64,000 nt of DNA from Lachnospiraceae bacterium (lineage in GTDB: Bacteria; Bacillota; Clostridia; Lachnospirales; Lachnospiraceae): positions 1-64,000 of the forward strand of contig SVFK01000004.1 in the NCBI GenBank assembly GCA_015056915.1. Direction: 5' to 3'. Below are positions 1 to 8,979 of this stretch, piece by piece. The translations under genes were made by a program, and so were the position numbers. The notes beneath the pieces were generated by a model. It was not told where the DNA came from and made no database searches. It worked only from the letters and a program-made list of their open reading frames with translations. Position 1 is the stretch's first letter; each line of letters begins with the position of its first letter.

Positions 1-2
1 GT

Positions 3-578
3 GATATTTCTGCCCATCTGAAGTCTGTATATGGCGTAGATGCTTCCGCAGAGATGATATCTCATATGACAGACAGGATTCTGCCCATCGCTAAGGAATG
101 GCAGAACCGTCCCCTTGAGAAGAAGTATGCAGTAGTCTTTATGGATGCTGTACATTTCCATGTAAGGCAGGATAATCAGACGGTAAAAAAAGCAGTGTAT
201 GTTGCCATTGGAATTCGCTCAAATGGACGCAAAGAGGTCCTGGGTATGTGGATTGGCGGTAATGAAAGTGCCAAATACTGGCTGGGTGTTTTGAACGAGA
301 TTAAAAACCGTGGCGTGGAAGATATCATGATTGTGTCCGTAGACGGACTGACCGGATTTGGTGATGCAATTAATGCTGTATTCCCACAGGCAGAGATTCA
401 GCGATGCATCGTTCATCAGATACGCTATACTATAAAGTTTGTGAATTATAAGGATTCTTTCATGCCCGGACCGGTTCTCAATGCGATGACATATCCTTTC
501 TTGCCACTACTTATCCTTGCATGTGGTTCATGCGTGTTACACCAAGGTGTACATCTGTCTATAAATGCTTTAAATTGA
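3..578 (+). pseudogene. IS256-family (mutator-type) transposase, internal fragment
   Basis: The frame is open from the left edge of the window, so the true start lies outside. Residues typical of IS256/mutator transposases are present: VVFMDAVHFHVR with the first catalytic Asp, then SVDGLTGF with the second Asp, and QRCIVHQIR. Similarity stops at YKD near position 455. The remaining 40 codons to the stop at 578 are simply the antisense of the neighbouring flavodoxin gene. The C-terminal third of the transposase, with the catalytic Glu, is missing, so the element is dead. The junction is shared with the truncated end of the flavodoxin gene. Confidence 0.9.
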
Positions 579-847
579 CCCGGAATATCTGCCCAATAAG
601 AAGGGGTTACTGATACAATAATGTCTGCCCATTCAAATTGTTCCATCATTTTATCCACTTCATCCTGTTGAACGCATTTTGCCGTGCTATGACATGTCCT
701 GCATCCTTTACAGAAACTAAAATCAAAATCATCAATGCAAATATCTGCAACACAATATCTTTCCTTCAAACACTCAGAAACTATATTAACAATCTCCGCG
801 GTTGCTCCATTTTTTACCGGACTACAATTGATTATTAAGACTTTCAT
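446..847 (-). pseudogene. Flavodoxin-family NADPH-dependent FMN reductase, 3'-truncated
   Basis: The protein begins MKVLIINCSPVKNGATAEIV, the FMN-phosphate loop of NAD(P)H-dependent FMN reductases of the flavodoxin fold. It continues with FCKGCRTCHSTAKCVQQDE, a Cys-rich stretch usual in the iron-sulfur flavoprotein-like branch, and PSYWADIPGQFKAFIDR, the second flavin-contact loop. It ends abruptly after RTGPGMKES, about 130 residues in, where the family normally continues for another 50 or so. The last codon and stop fall in IS256-derived sequence, so the 3' end was lost at the junction near 455. The ATG at 847 matches the family start; a GTG at 856 is possible. Probably non-functional. Confidence 0.8.
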
Positions 848-953
848 CTCTGCCACATTCCTTTCATTGATTCAGAAACAACCCAACCATCTGCAGGCAA
901 CATCACAAAAATTTTTTATAAGAATAGCACACAGCATTTACTTTTTCAAGAAG

Positions 954-1001
954 CTTTTATCATAGGACTAACCTGCACTTTTATCATAGGACCAACCTGC
1001 A
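954..1001. repeat. 24-bp tandem duplication
   Basis: Two adjacent 24-bp units, 954-977 and 978-1001, each begin CTTTTATCATAGGAC and end AACCTGCA, with one mismatch (T/C). They sit between the truncated flavodoxin gene and the stop codon of the next gene. No coding role is visible. They may be a trace of a transposition or repair event in this scarred region. Confidence 0.8.
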
Positions 1002-1003
1002 CA

Positions 1004-1798
1004 CTATTTTAAATATTCCTGAATCATCAGTCTGACTACCTTTTGATTGATTGGATTTTTCTTTGTCTCATAGGTAATTATTAGATTTTTACCTGGGATT
1101 ATTCCATTCTGTGCATAAGCTGTTATTTTTTGCAACGCATTTTCAATATAAACGGCATCGTCCATCATCCCAAAGTGTTCCCAGTATATTTCTTTTCTTT
1201 TACTCACATTAAGCACTGTAAAATCCGGATACACCTTTCCCCATTCTTTTATTTGTATGGGATACTCATACCGATACGGAATTCCTTCGCTATTCAGTAT
1301 ATCAGCAATTATGACCTCCGATTTCGAGCGCACTCTTTCCCCTTTAGATGTATATATTTCCGGAATGGATTCATCCATTTCTTTCCCCTGATATTGAACA
1401 TTTTCCCACTTGTAAACAAACTGCTCCTCAGTCTCCATTATCGGTGTAATTAATTTCTGGCGCTCTCTATGCAGTGTCTCATAAATGTGTTCAGCTTCTA
1501 CCGTCGGATAATTTAAGAGGCACTTACTTACTACCTTTAATTCTTTTTCGACACTACAAAGAATTTTCTTGTCATAGTCTTTTTGAGCTAATTTCTGCGC
1601 AAGAACAACATCTTTTTCTCGAATATAAACTCCACTGAAATCCTTGGGGTCATTTCTTAGATAATATTGTGTTTTGTTACCATGTGCACAAATGCGTAAA
1701 GCCCCCTCCGGAGTTGCCTCAAGTGCTTTCTCCTTTTCTTCCTTCAGCTGAATCAAATAATTTTTGCGTGCTTTCAGTAAATTTTTGATTGTTTCCAT
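1004..1798 (-). CDS. Hypothetical protein with PD-(D/E)XK-nuclease-like C-terminal domain
   Basis: 264 residues. The N-terminal 130 residues are charged and probably helical. The C-terminal part has a pattern like small PD-(D/E)XK nucleases: RSKSEVIIADIL (helix with Glu, about residues 157-168), then YPDFTVLN (the Asp of the PD motif, near 190) followed by KEIYWEHFG, where the third acidic residue would be WEH rather than the classical ExK. The ATG at 1798 follows a very strong Shine-Dalgarno sequence (AAGGAGGAAAG). No partner methylase or helicase is adjacent, so it is not obviously a restriction enzyme. The assignment to the nuclease fold is inferred from motifs only. Confidence 0.65.
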   Translation of the reverse strand: METIKNLLKARKNYLIQLKEEKEKALEATPEGALRICAHGNKTQYYLRNDPKDFSGVYIREKDVVLAQKLAQKDYDKKILCSVEKELKVVSKCLLNYPTVEAEHIYETLHRERQKLITPIMETEEQFVYKWENVQYQGKEMDESIPEIYTSKGERVRSKSEVIIADILNSEGIPYRYEYPIQIKEWGKVYPDFTVLNVSKRKEIYWEHFGMMDDAVYIENALQKITAYAQNGIIPGKNLIITYETKKNPINQKVVRLMIQEYLK

Positions 1799-1844
1799 AG
1801 ACTTTCCTCCTTGATAACATATAGTTTTATTTATAAAGTAGTTT

Positions 1845-2255
1845 TAGATGCCAGAATTGACCTTCTGTGAGTGACTTGGGCGGATAGGTGTTTAGTTTCT
1901 GAGTTTTCTAGATGATGAATTGCTCTTCTTGGGGATGCTTGTGGCGGATAGGTGCTTAGTTTCTGAGTTTTCTAGATGATGTGGGCTCTTCCTTGGGGGA
2001 GATTGTGGCGGATAGGTGCTTAGTTTCTGAAGTTTCTAGATGATGTGGGCTCTTCCTTGGGGGAGATTATGGCAGATAGATGCTTAGTTTCTGAAGTTTC
2101 TAGATGATGTGGGCTCTTCCTTGGGGGAGATTGTGGCGGATAGGTGCTTAGTTTCTGAAATTTCTAGATGATGAATTTAATGATATGCTCTTCTTGGGGA
2201 TGTTTGCGGCGGATAGATATTGATTTGGGGATATATTTAGATGATATTAGATGCC
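1845..2255. repeat. Noncoding 64-bp tandem repeat array
   Basis: Five successive units begin GGC(G/A)GATAG(G/A)T at 1879, 1943, 2007, 2071 and 2135. The first four are exactly 64 bp. The fifth (2135-2207) is 73 bp because of a 9-bp insertion. Each has the order GGCGGATAGGTGCTTAGTTT, then CTAGATGATG, then a CTCTTC-TTGGGG block. A degenerate half unit precedes the array (1845-1878) and a decayed unit follows (2208-2255). A 64-bp period cannot keep a reading frame, and no start or SD is present, so it is noncoding. There are no unique spacers, so it is not CRISPR. It lies between two minus-strand genes, downstream of guaA. Confidence 0.9.
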
Positions 2256-2282
2256 GATGCAGGATTTCGCTCCCACATCGGC
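2253..2282 (-). terminator. Inverted repeat just downstream of guaA
   Basis: GCCGATG at 2253-2259 pairs with CATCGGC at 2276-2282, leaving a 16-nt loop. It lies 30 bp past the guaA stop codon. There is no clear U-tract on the minus strand, so termination is only a guess. Confidence 0.35.
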
Positions 2283-2311
2283 GAGAATATTCATAGATTC
2301 TTGATTCAATA

Positions 2312-3853
2312 TTACTCCAGCTCTATCGTCGCCGGAGGTTTTCCTGTTACGTCCACGAGGACTCTGTTTACACCCTTGACCTCATTCACGATTCTGCTGC
2401 TTACCCTGCCAATCAAATCCCAAGGCAGCTCTGCTGCCTCTGCTGTCATAAAATCAGAGGTTGTCACGGCTCTTAAGGCTACCGCATAATCATAGGTTCG
2501 TTCGTCACCCATACATCCTACGGAACGCATGTTGGTCAGGGCAGCAAAATACTGACCAAGGTCTTTGTCTATACCGGACTTTAAGATTTCCTCGCGGAAA
2601 ATAAAATCTGCCTCCTGTACCATTTTGACTTTGTCGGCAGTAACTTCACCGATAATGCGTACACCAAGACCGGGACCCGGGAAGGGTTGGCGATATACCA
2701 GATACTCAGGGATGCCCAGCTCCAAGCCGGCCTTGCGGACCTCGTCCTTGAAAAGTAGTCGTAATGGCTCAATGATTTCTTTAAAATCCACATAATCCGG
2801 CAAGCCCCCTACATTGTGATGGGACTTGATTACCGCGGATTTGCCCAGACCACTCTCAATTACGTCAGGATAAATCGTTCCCTGTACAAAGAAATCTACC
2901 GCACCGATTTTTTTTGCTTCCTCTTCAAAGACACGGATAAATTCTTCACCAATAATTTTACGCTTCTGCTCGGGTTCGGTAACACCAGCCAATCTGGCAT
3001 AAAAGCGCTCCTGCGCATTCACACGAATAAAATTCAAATCATATTCACCCTCAGGGCCGAATACCGCTTCCACCTCATCCCCTTCACTCTTACGGAGCAG
3101 ACCATGGTCTACAAATACACAGGTCAGCTGCTTGCCAACCGCCTTTGCCAAAAGGACTGCTGCCACAGAGGAATCCACTCCGCCGGAAAGGGCACAGAGT
3201 ACTTTGCCGTCTCCCACCTTCTCACGGATGGCTTTAATCTGGGTCTCCACAAAGGAATCCATTCTCCAATCTCCCTTGCAGCCACACACCTGAATAACAA
3301 AATTTTGAAGCATCTGCTTTCCTTGACGAGTGTGCATTACCTCAGGATGAAACTGCACCGCATAAAGTCTGCGAACAGGGTTTTCCATGGCAGCCACGGG
3401 ACATACCGGAGTATGTGCCGTAACTTTAAAATCAGCCGGTGCCTTCTCAATATAATCAGTGTGACTCATCCAACAAATGGTTTTGCCCGACACTCCCTCA
3501 AAGAGGGCAGCCGTAGTGTCAACGTCTACCTCAGTCTTACCGTATTCGCTGACCGGTGCTGTCGCAACCTTGCCACCCAGCATGTGTGCCATTAACTGCG
3601 AACCGTAGCAAATACCCAGAATAGGCACTCCCATATCAAATATTTCAGGGTCGCATAGCGGAGAACCCTCACCATACACACTGTTGGGACCACCTGTAAA
3701 GATGATGCCTTTAGGATTCATTTTTTTCAATTCATCCATACTTATATTATAGGGATGCACTTCACAATAAACACTGCACTCTCTGACTCTTCTGGCAATC
3801 AGCTGATTGTACTGTCCACCAAAATCCAGAACTACAATCATTTCTCTTTCCAT
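2312..3853 (-). CDS. guaA: GMP synthase, glutamine-hydrolysing
   Basis: 513 residues, the usual length for GuaA. It makes GMP from XMP, ATP and glutamine. The N-terminal class I glutamine amidotransferase domain shows [18 protein letters not shown], the nucleophile motif GICYGSQLM and the His-Glu pair in VQFHPEVMH. The ATP-pyrophosphatase domain shows the PP-loop [12 protein letters not shown] and VDHGLLR. The C-terminal dimerisation domain ends with [18 protein letters not shown]. The ATG at 3853 is chosen because AGAGGAG lies 7 bp upstream and the protein then begins [10 protein letters not shown]; an ATG at 3895 lacks an SD. The gene stands alone, with its own promoter and repeats downstream. 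Confidence 0.97.
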   Translation of the reverse strand: MEREMIVVLDFGGQYNQLIARRVRECSVYCEVHPYNISMDELKKMNPKGIIFTGGPNSVYGEGSPLCDPEIFDMGVPILGICYGSQLMAHMLGGKVATAPVSEYGKTEVDVDTTAALFEGVSGKTICWMSHTDYIEKAPADFKVTAHTPVCPVAAMENPVRRLYAVQFHPEVMHTRQGKQMLQNFVIQVCGCKGDWRMDSFVETQIKAIREKVGDGKVLCALSGGVDSSVAAVLLAKAVGKQLTCVFVDHGLLRKSEGDEVEAVFGPEGEYDLNFIRVNAQERFYARLAGVTEPEQKRKIIGEEFIRVFEEEAKKIGAVDFFVQGTIYPDVIESGLGKSAVIKSHHNVGGLPDYVDFKEIIEPLRLLFKDEVRKAGLELGIPEYLVYRQPFPGPGLGVRIIGEVTADKVKMVQEADFIFREEILKSGIDKDLGQYFAALTNMRSVGCMGDERTYDYAVALRAVTTSDFMTAEAAELPWDLIGRVSSRIVNEVKGVNRVLVDVTGKPPATIELE

Positions 3854-3927
3854 AGCTATCACTCCTCTGCCACACAGTACACTTGGGGCTTGCACCTTTT
3901 ACGTACATCGTTTTTTTATATTTTCTC

Positions 3928-3956
3928 ATTATAATTACATTGTATAGGCATGTCAA
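3928..3956 (-). promoter_or_regulatory. Sigma-A promoter of guaA
   Basis: On the minus strand a perfect -35 box TTGACA (3951-3956) is followed after 17 bp by a perfect -10 box TATAAT (3928-3933). Transcription should begin near 3921, giving a leader of about 70 nt before the guaA start. That is too short for a purine riboswitch aptamer plus an expression platform. Confidence 0.85.
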
Positions 3957-4028
3957 AATATTTTTTCTTCCAATTTCTATCAGATGCTACAGCATTCTCC
4001 AATACTCAACAATTTTCTGCGTAATTTG

Positions 4029-4871
4029 TTACTGCATGACATCCTCAAGACAGCCAAAGGTATATCCCATTTCCTCCCACTTGGTTAATAACTCATCCAT
4101 AATCTCACCGTTTGTCCGGGAGGTGTTGTGCAACAGCACAATGGCACCGGGGTGAATTCGCTTGCACAATTTATCCAGTGCCTCCTCATGGCTGGGCTGA
4201 TTATCCACATTCCAGTCCACATAGGCAAGACTCCAGAAAAAGGTGGAATACCCCAAATCCTTTGCCATCTGTAGGTTTGTAGTACTGTATTTGCCTTGGG
4301 GCGGACGGTAATACATTGTCATATCCATGCCGGTAATCTCTGTAAATTTGTTCTTTACGCTATCCATTTCCTCCTGAAAAGCGGCCTTATCGGAAATCTT
4401 GGACATATCAGGATGGTGGTATGTATGATTACCTACAGTATGCCCCTCTTCCACCATACGCTTTACAAGGTCCGGCGCGGACTCCAGATAATGTCCCACC
4501 ACAAAGAATGTGGCCGGTGCATTATGCTTTTTCAGTGCATCCAGAATCGGCTCTGTATTACCGTTTTCGTACCCACAATCAAAGGTCAGGTAAATCACCT
4601 TTTGCTCTGCATCTCCTACAAAATACGCATTGTACTGTGCCAACTCCTGACCGGAAGCATTTCCGGTAGGCTGAGCACCTTCCTCTCCAAAACCAAGCCC
4701 CCAGTTTTCGGAGGTAAGTATCTGACTGTTCCACGCTTCACTCGCCTGCACCTGAGCCACCACCGCAGCAATAGTTCTCCCCAGGAAAAACATAGCGCAC
4801 AACAGCACTGCAGTAGGAATAATCTTTTTCCAATCCACCTTTTTTTCTTTCACAATTTCCTCTATCCTCAT
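4029..4871 (-). CDS. pdaA: PdaA-like polysaccharide deacetylase, membrane anchored
   Basis: About 280 residues. There is a basic N-terminus, one membrane segment (IIPTAVLLCAMFFLGRTIAAVV), then a NodB-type carbohydrate esterase 4 domain. Motifs: TFDCGYENGNTEPILDALKK, GNHTYHHPDMS (metal-binding His pair), YYRPPQGKYS, WSLAYVDWN and GAIVLLHNTS. The order and the VDWN and HPGAI signatures match Bacillus PdaA, which deacetylates N-acetylmuramic acid during muramic delta-lactam formation in the spore cortex. The second Asp of the usual DD motif is Cys here, as PdaA varies at this site. The start at 4871 has GGAG about 10 bp upstream; an upstream ATG at 4934 is less likely. A spore cortex role is inferred. 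Confidence 0.85.
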   Translation of the reverse strand: MRIEEIVKEKKVDWKKIIPTAVLLCAMFFLGRTIAAVVAQVQASEAWNSQILTSENWGLGFGEEGAQPTGNASGQELAQYNAYFVGDAEQKVIYLTFDCGYENGNTEPILDALKKHNAPATFFVVGHYLESAPDLVKRMVEEGHTVGNHTYHHPDMSKISDKAAFQEEMDSVKNKFTEITGMDMTMYYRPPQGKYSTTNLQMAKDLGYSTFFWSLAYVDWNVDNQPSHEEALDKLCKRIHPGAIVLLHNTSRTNGEIMDELLTKWEEMGYTFGCLEDVMQ

Positions 4872-4965
4872 AAGTTGGTATCTCCGGTTTTTCCATACAA
4901 TATATGAAGACCGCCTGCAATTCATACCATGCATGCCAGCTATCTTTCTTCAATAGTCAGATGTC

Positions 4966-5197
4966 GGGGCATACGGTTCTACTGACGATAACGGAAAGTA
5001 TTGTTTGTCATCTACAGGAGTCTTAGTTGCCCTTAGGATTGACAAAGATGCGTTGTTGCCCAAAATTCGTCTGTTTGAGCGTAGCGAGTTTTCGAATTTT
5101 GGGAAACGCACTTAGCAGATTTGACAATTCTTAGTGCAACTTGGCTCCGCAGCCGCAAACAATACTTCTCGTTATCGTCAGTAGAACCGCATGCCCC
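4966..5197. repeat. Composite 232-bp long-hairpin element
   Basis: The outer arms 4966-5007 and 5156-5197 are inverted repeats of 42 bp with 39 matches. Inside, 5007-5030 carries the module GTCATCTACAGGAG...TTAGTTGC. The inverse module lies at 5133-5155 and contains GCAACTTGGCTCC. The core has a second inverted repeat, CCCAAAATTCG (5059-5069) with CGAATTTTGGG (5093-5103), around a loop containing TGTTTGAGCGTAGCGAG. The element fills the gap between the subtilase stop and the pdaA leader. It shares its module with the hairpin at 18138-18302, and its right half matches the 3' end of the gene at 18340-19224. Confidence 0.9.
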
Positions 5198-5206
5198 CAG
5201 CAACAC

Positions 5207-6916
5207 CTACAAGCTTGCCATTTCCTCAAAGGTGGCTTCCAGATTGAGTCTTCCATAGCCCCATTCTCTATTTGGATAGATAATACCCTGCTCACGCAAG
5301 GCACCACGAATTAGCAGACTTTTAATTTCACGGCTTTCTGCCAGTTCATTATTGTTTTCTACCACAGCCCATTGCATAAATTGTGCCACAGCTCCGGCAG
5401 TAATGGCTGCTGCCATACTGCTACCGCTGTTTAACCCTGATATAGTGGAAACATTTACTCCGGGAGCGGCCATATCAGGACGGATTCTGCCATCCCTGCT
5501 AAAGCCTCTTCCCGATTCAATATAGAAGCTGTCGTTTTCTGCATTATACGCAGATACACTGATAATGTCAGATGCCATAGCCGGCTCTGTCAGTGTAGTA
5601 TAGGGATTGGGACTTAGGAAGTATACATCACCATTTAAAAATTCTCTGATGGGCAGCCATATATGAAATTGTCCATTGTGAACATCATCCGTTGCCGATA
5701 CCTGAAAGGTCCAAATTCCCGGAGTGGGCTCCTGTATCCGAAACAAAAGCAGCTGGTCCCCGGATGCTGCTTCCACCGGAAAGGAATCCACTGTTACGCG
5801 ACTTCTCTCATAGATAAAATCATAGGTCTCACTTTCACGGATATTGGGTCTCGCCTGAGGTATGTTTTCTCCCCCGGGCGTTCGGATACTAACATTAAAC
5901 ATATCCGGCAAGCTTCCCCACAATTCCATAGAAAATCCGCTTACCCCTTCTCCTACCCTGACCTCTACTGTCTGGGTGGAATTTTCCCACCTATCCCGAC
6001 TCAATATACCAAGATAATGATGAGATGCATTGCCCTCATTACCGCCGCCTACCACCACAGCGCGACTTCTTTTGATGGCAACAGTACTCAGATAGCGGGA
6101 CAAGGCAGAGCTGCCGTTATGGTCTCCCATATTGGTGCCCACTCCCAGACAAATCACCACCGGGCGCGTGAAGGGCACTGCAAAGGAGTCCGCATATTTG
6201 ACAGCAAGCATAATATCATTTTCCTGATAGGCCGGCACCCCCTCCGGCACCATCCAAAACCGGCGAAGATAGGGCTTACACTCCTTCAGCTTTACAATCA
6301 CAATATCTGCATTGGGTGCTGCTCCAATATACACATTCCCGGTACGCACATTGCTGCCTGCCGCCACGCCTGCCATAGCACTGCCGTGACCATTATCATC
6401 TCTGGTAGGCACCACTGAATAGGGGACCTGATTTTGTAATGCCCTGTTGATCTCCTCTCTGCGGTATTCCGTTCCGAAAAAAAAGCCTTCCGGTGGTGTA
6501 CCCTCCTGTATGGTTTGATCCCAAATAGCCAAGATGCGGCTATTTCCATTCTCGTCCAAAAAAGCCGGATTGGTGTAGTCAATACCCGTATCAATAATAC
6601 AGACAATCGCTCCTCTGCCGGTCAACTCCAAAGGCGCCCTCTGTACCTGCGTAATACCACTGGCAATCAGATTGCTGGGGTCAAAGATTCTTTGTCCCTC
6701 CTGTTGCACCTGCATGAGTCCATACAGCTTCGGGATGTTCTGATAATAATAATAATTAGTTAGCGGTTCCGTAGGACTACCTTCGTAATAAACTATGTTG
6801 TACCTATTTTCAATATTGGTGTAACACAGACTCTCCCACAGATTCAGTCGGTCAAAAACATAGTCTGTGATAAAATCATGCGCTTCATTGGAAAGTGCCA
6901 TTTCTTTGCAATCCAT
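5207..6916 (-). CDS. S8 family subtilisin-like serine protease, Csp-like
   Basis: 569 residues. The catalytic triad is visible: Asp109 in CIIDTGIDYTNPAF, His177 in DDNGHGSAMAG, and the nucleophile Ser in NSGSSMAAAITAG near residue 505 (GSSM in place of the usual GTSM). The stretch between His and Ser holds a beta-rich insert like the jelly-roll domain of clostridial CspB/CspC germination proteases. The N-terminal YYYYQNIPKLYGLM also fits that group. No signal peptide is seen. The ATG at 6916 has AGGAGA 6 bp upstream; the frame stays open further back into the ATPase gene, but that part has no SD or similarity. Role in germination or peptide processing is inferred. Confidence 0.88.
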   Translation of the reverse strand: MDCKEMALSNEAHDFITDYVFDRLNLWESLCYTNIENRYNIVYYEGSPTEPLTNYYYYQNIPKLYGLMQVQQEGQRIFDPSNLIASGITQVQRAPLELTGRGAIVCIIDTGIDYTNPAFLDENGNSRILAIWDQTIQEGTPPEGFFFGTEYRREEINRALQNQVPYSVVPTRDDNGHGSAMAGVAAGSNVRTGNVYIGAAPNADIVIVKLKECKPYLRRFWMVPEGVPAYQENDIMLAVKYADSFAVPFTRPVVICLGVGTNMGDHNGSSALSRYLSTVAIKRSRAVVVGGGNEGNASHHYLGILSRDRWENSTQTVEVRVGEGVSGFSMELWGSLPDMFNVSIRTPGGENIPQARPNIRESETYDFIYERSRVTVDSFPVEAASGDQLLLFRIQEPTPGIWTFQVSATDDVHNGQFHIWLPIREFLNGDVYFLSPNPYTTLTEPAMASDIISVSAYNAENDSFYIESGRGFSRDGRIRPDMAAPGVNVSTISGLNSGSSMAAAITAGAVAQFMQWAVVENNNELAESREIKSLLIRGALREQGIIYPNREWGYGRLNLEATFEEMASL

Positions 6917-6960
6917 AGTGTCTCCTAATTCATTTCCTTGAAATGTATGTATCATTTCAG

Positions 6961-6997
6961 GCAAAAAAAGCATACTGCGTTTATTAACACAGTATGC
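6961..6997 (-). terminator. Rho-independent terminator after the P-type ATPase gene
   Basis: On the minus strand GCATACTG (6990-6997) pairs with CAGTATGC (6970-6977) around a 12-nt loop, and seven U residues follow (6963-6969). It closes the HMA/ATPase unit before the subtilase start. Confidence 0.88.
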
Positions 6998-7059
6998 ATC
7001 ATCGCTACGAAATTTACCTTTTTCTGATTCTCTTTCTGCTTTAAAAATACTTGTTCTAT

Positions 7060-8946
7060 TTATTTGCCGGTTCGGGGCACACGGAGACATCTCATGGCAT
7101 TTAACACTGCCAATACCATAACCCCCACATCTGCAAAGATTGCCACCCACATGTTGGCAATGCCCAAAGCACCCAATATCAGACAAATTCCTTTGACTGC
7201 TAACGCAAATACAATGTTCTGGTAAACAATGCGAAGAGTTTTACGAGAAATACGCATTGCCAATGCGATTTTAGCAGGGTCATCATCCATCAGTACAATA
7301 TCTGCTGCTTCAATGGCGGCATCGGAGCCAAGAGCACCCATGGCAATCCCAATATCCGCCCGAGATAGCACCGGTGCATCATTGATACCATCACCCACAA
7401 AGGCAAGCTTCTCCTTCGGCTTCTTTTCCTGCAAAAGCCGCTCTACCTCTGCCACCTTATCCGCAGGAAGAAGCTCACTTCTCACCTCATCCACACCAAG
7501 CTCGGCGGCTACTGCTTCAGCTATCTGCTTCCTGTCACCTGTCAGCATAACTGTTTTCCTAATGCCGGATTGCTTTAAGGAAGCAATCGCTTCCCGGGAA
7601 TGCTCCTTTACAATATCATTAATTACAATATAACCGGCATAAACAGCATCTACTGCAATATGCACCACTGTCCCGACACTATCAGGCTCCTCACATTCTA
7701 CAGCAAGTTGCTCCAGCAATTTGCTATTTCCGGCTGCCACACTCCTGCCTTCCACCTGTGTAATCAGACCACAGCCGGCAATTTCCTGCGTTTCACCTAC
7801 TCTGGCAGGGTCTATGGATTGCTTATATGCTTCCCTCAGGCTTTTGGCAATCGGATGGGTGGAATAGCTTTCTGCATAAGCAGCATATTCCAAAAGGCGC
7901 TCCTTGGCATTCTCTTCCTCACATTGTGTCGGGCACACCTGTGTCACCTCAAACACACCCTTGGTCAGCGTACCTGTCTTGTCAAATACCACATATCCGG
8001 TTTGTGCCAAAGCCTCTAAATAATTGGAGCCCTTTACCAATATGCCGCTGGCACTTGCACCACCGATACCGCCGAAAAAGCTCAGGGGAATGGAAATCAC
8101 AAGGGCGCAGGGACAGCTGATAACAAGGAAGGTCAACGCCCTGATTACCCAAACACTCCAGTCTGCCGGATTCCCCAATACCAAGTTGAGCACCGGTGGC
8201 AGCACTGCCAGTGCCAATGCACTATAACACACTGCCGGAGTATAATATCTTGCAAATTTGGTAATAAAATTCTCGGTATGTGCCTTTTGCATACTGGAAT
8301 TCTCCACCAGCTCCAATATTTTGGAAACTGTAGATTCACCGAATTCCTTGGTAGTACGGATTTTTAAAAGACCTGTAAGATTGACACAACCGCTGATAAT
8401 CGCATCCTCCACATGCACTGTCCTGGGAACACTTTCTCCTGTCAATGCACTGGTATTTAAGGTAGAACTGCCTTCCACGACCACACCGTCTATCGGAATC
8501 TTTTCTCCGGGACGAACCACAATAACGGTGCCGATTTCCACATCCTCAGGGTCCACCTGCTCCAAATTGCCCTTCTCGTCCTCAATATTGGCATAATCCG
8601 GTCGAATATCCATTAATGCCGCTATATTGCGGCGACTTTTTCCCACTGCCATACTCTGAAACAATTCACCAATCTGGTAAAACAACATGACAGCAACACC
8701 CTCTGTATATTCTCCCAGAAGGAAAGCGCCCAGTGTTGCTACTGACATAAGGAAATTTTCATCAAACACCTCTCCGTGTACGATACCAAGCACTGCCTTT
8801 TTCAGAATATCATACCCTATCACCAGATAGGGAATCACAAACAATAGTGCTTTCACAAGGCTCTGTACCGGAAGCAAAAATATTATTATTAAGAGTATCA
8901 TTGCAACAATGATACGATACAGCATCTTTTTCTGTTTCTTGGTCAT
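7060..8946 (-). CDS. Heavy-metal-translocating P1B-type ATPase (Zn/Cd type)
   Basis: About 628 residues. The transmembrane metal site CPC is in VISCPCALVIS. The phosphorylation loop has VVFDKTGTLTKG, the A-domain has LTGESVPR, and the ATP-binding domain has STHPIAKSL (the HP motif), MLTGDR and VGDGINDAPVL. Six to eight membrane segments are present. The CPC motif and the overall sequence fit the Zn/Cd/Pb efflux branch (CadA/ZntA). The protein has no N-terminal HMA domain; this is supplied by the separate gene immediately upstream. An ATG at 8946 has GGAG at suitable spacing; a GTG at 8973 would add nine residues. A terminator follows at 6961-6997. Confidence 0.92.
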   Translation of the reverse strand: MTKKQKKMLYRIIVAMILLIIIFLLPVQSLVKALLFVIPYLVIGYDILKKAVLGIVHGEVFDENFLMSVATLGAFLLGEYTEGVAVMLFYQIGELFQSMAVGKSRRNIAALMDIRPDYANIEDEKGNLEQVDPEDVEIGTVIVVRPGEKIPIDGVVVEGSSTLNTSALTGESVPRTVHVEDAIISGCVNLTGLLKIRTTKEFGESTVSKILELVENSSMQKAHTENFITKFARYYTPAVCYSALALAVLPPVLNLVLGNPADWSVWVIRALTFLVISCPCALVISIPLSFFGGIGGASASGILVKGSNYLEALAQTGYVVFDKTGTLTKGVFEVTQVCPTQCEEENAKERLLEYAAYAESYSTHPIAKSLREAYKQSIDPARVGETQEIAGCGLITQVEGRSVAAGNSKLLEQLAVECEEPDSVGTVVHIAVDAVYAGYIVINDIVKEHSREAIASLKQSGIRKTVMLTGDRKQIAEAVAAELGVDEVRSELLPADKVAEVERLLQEKKPKEKLAFVGDGINDAPVLSRADIGIAMGALGSDAAIEAADIVLMDDDPAKIALAMRISRKTLRIVYQNIVFALAVKGICLILGALGIANMWVAIFADVGVMVLAVLNAMRCLRVPRTGK

Positions 8947-8979
8947 AACTTTATTCTCCACATGAAGTGACACAAGTGC

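Noticed and set aside
1845..2255. CRISPR array
   Set aside because: The units are contiguous 64-bp repeats with no unique spacers and no cas genes nearby.
2816..3595. 259-codon plus-strand open frame opposite guaA
   Set aside because: It is antisense to a conserved gene, has no SD or family pattern, and its composition mirrors guaA codons.
3854..3927. Purine riboswitch in the guaA leader
   Set aside because: The leader from the consensus promoter is about 70 nt, with no aptamer-like three-way junction.
5663..6418. 251-codon plus-strand open frame opposite the subtilase
   Set aside because: Shadow of a conserved gene without start signals or recognisable motifs.
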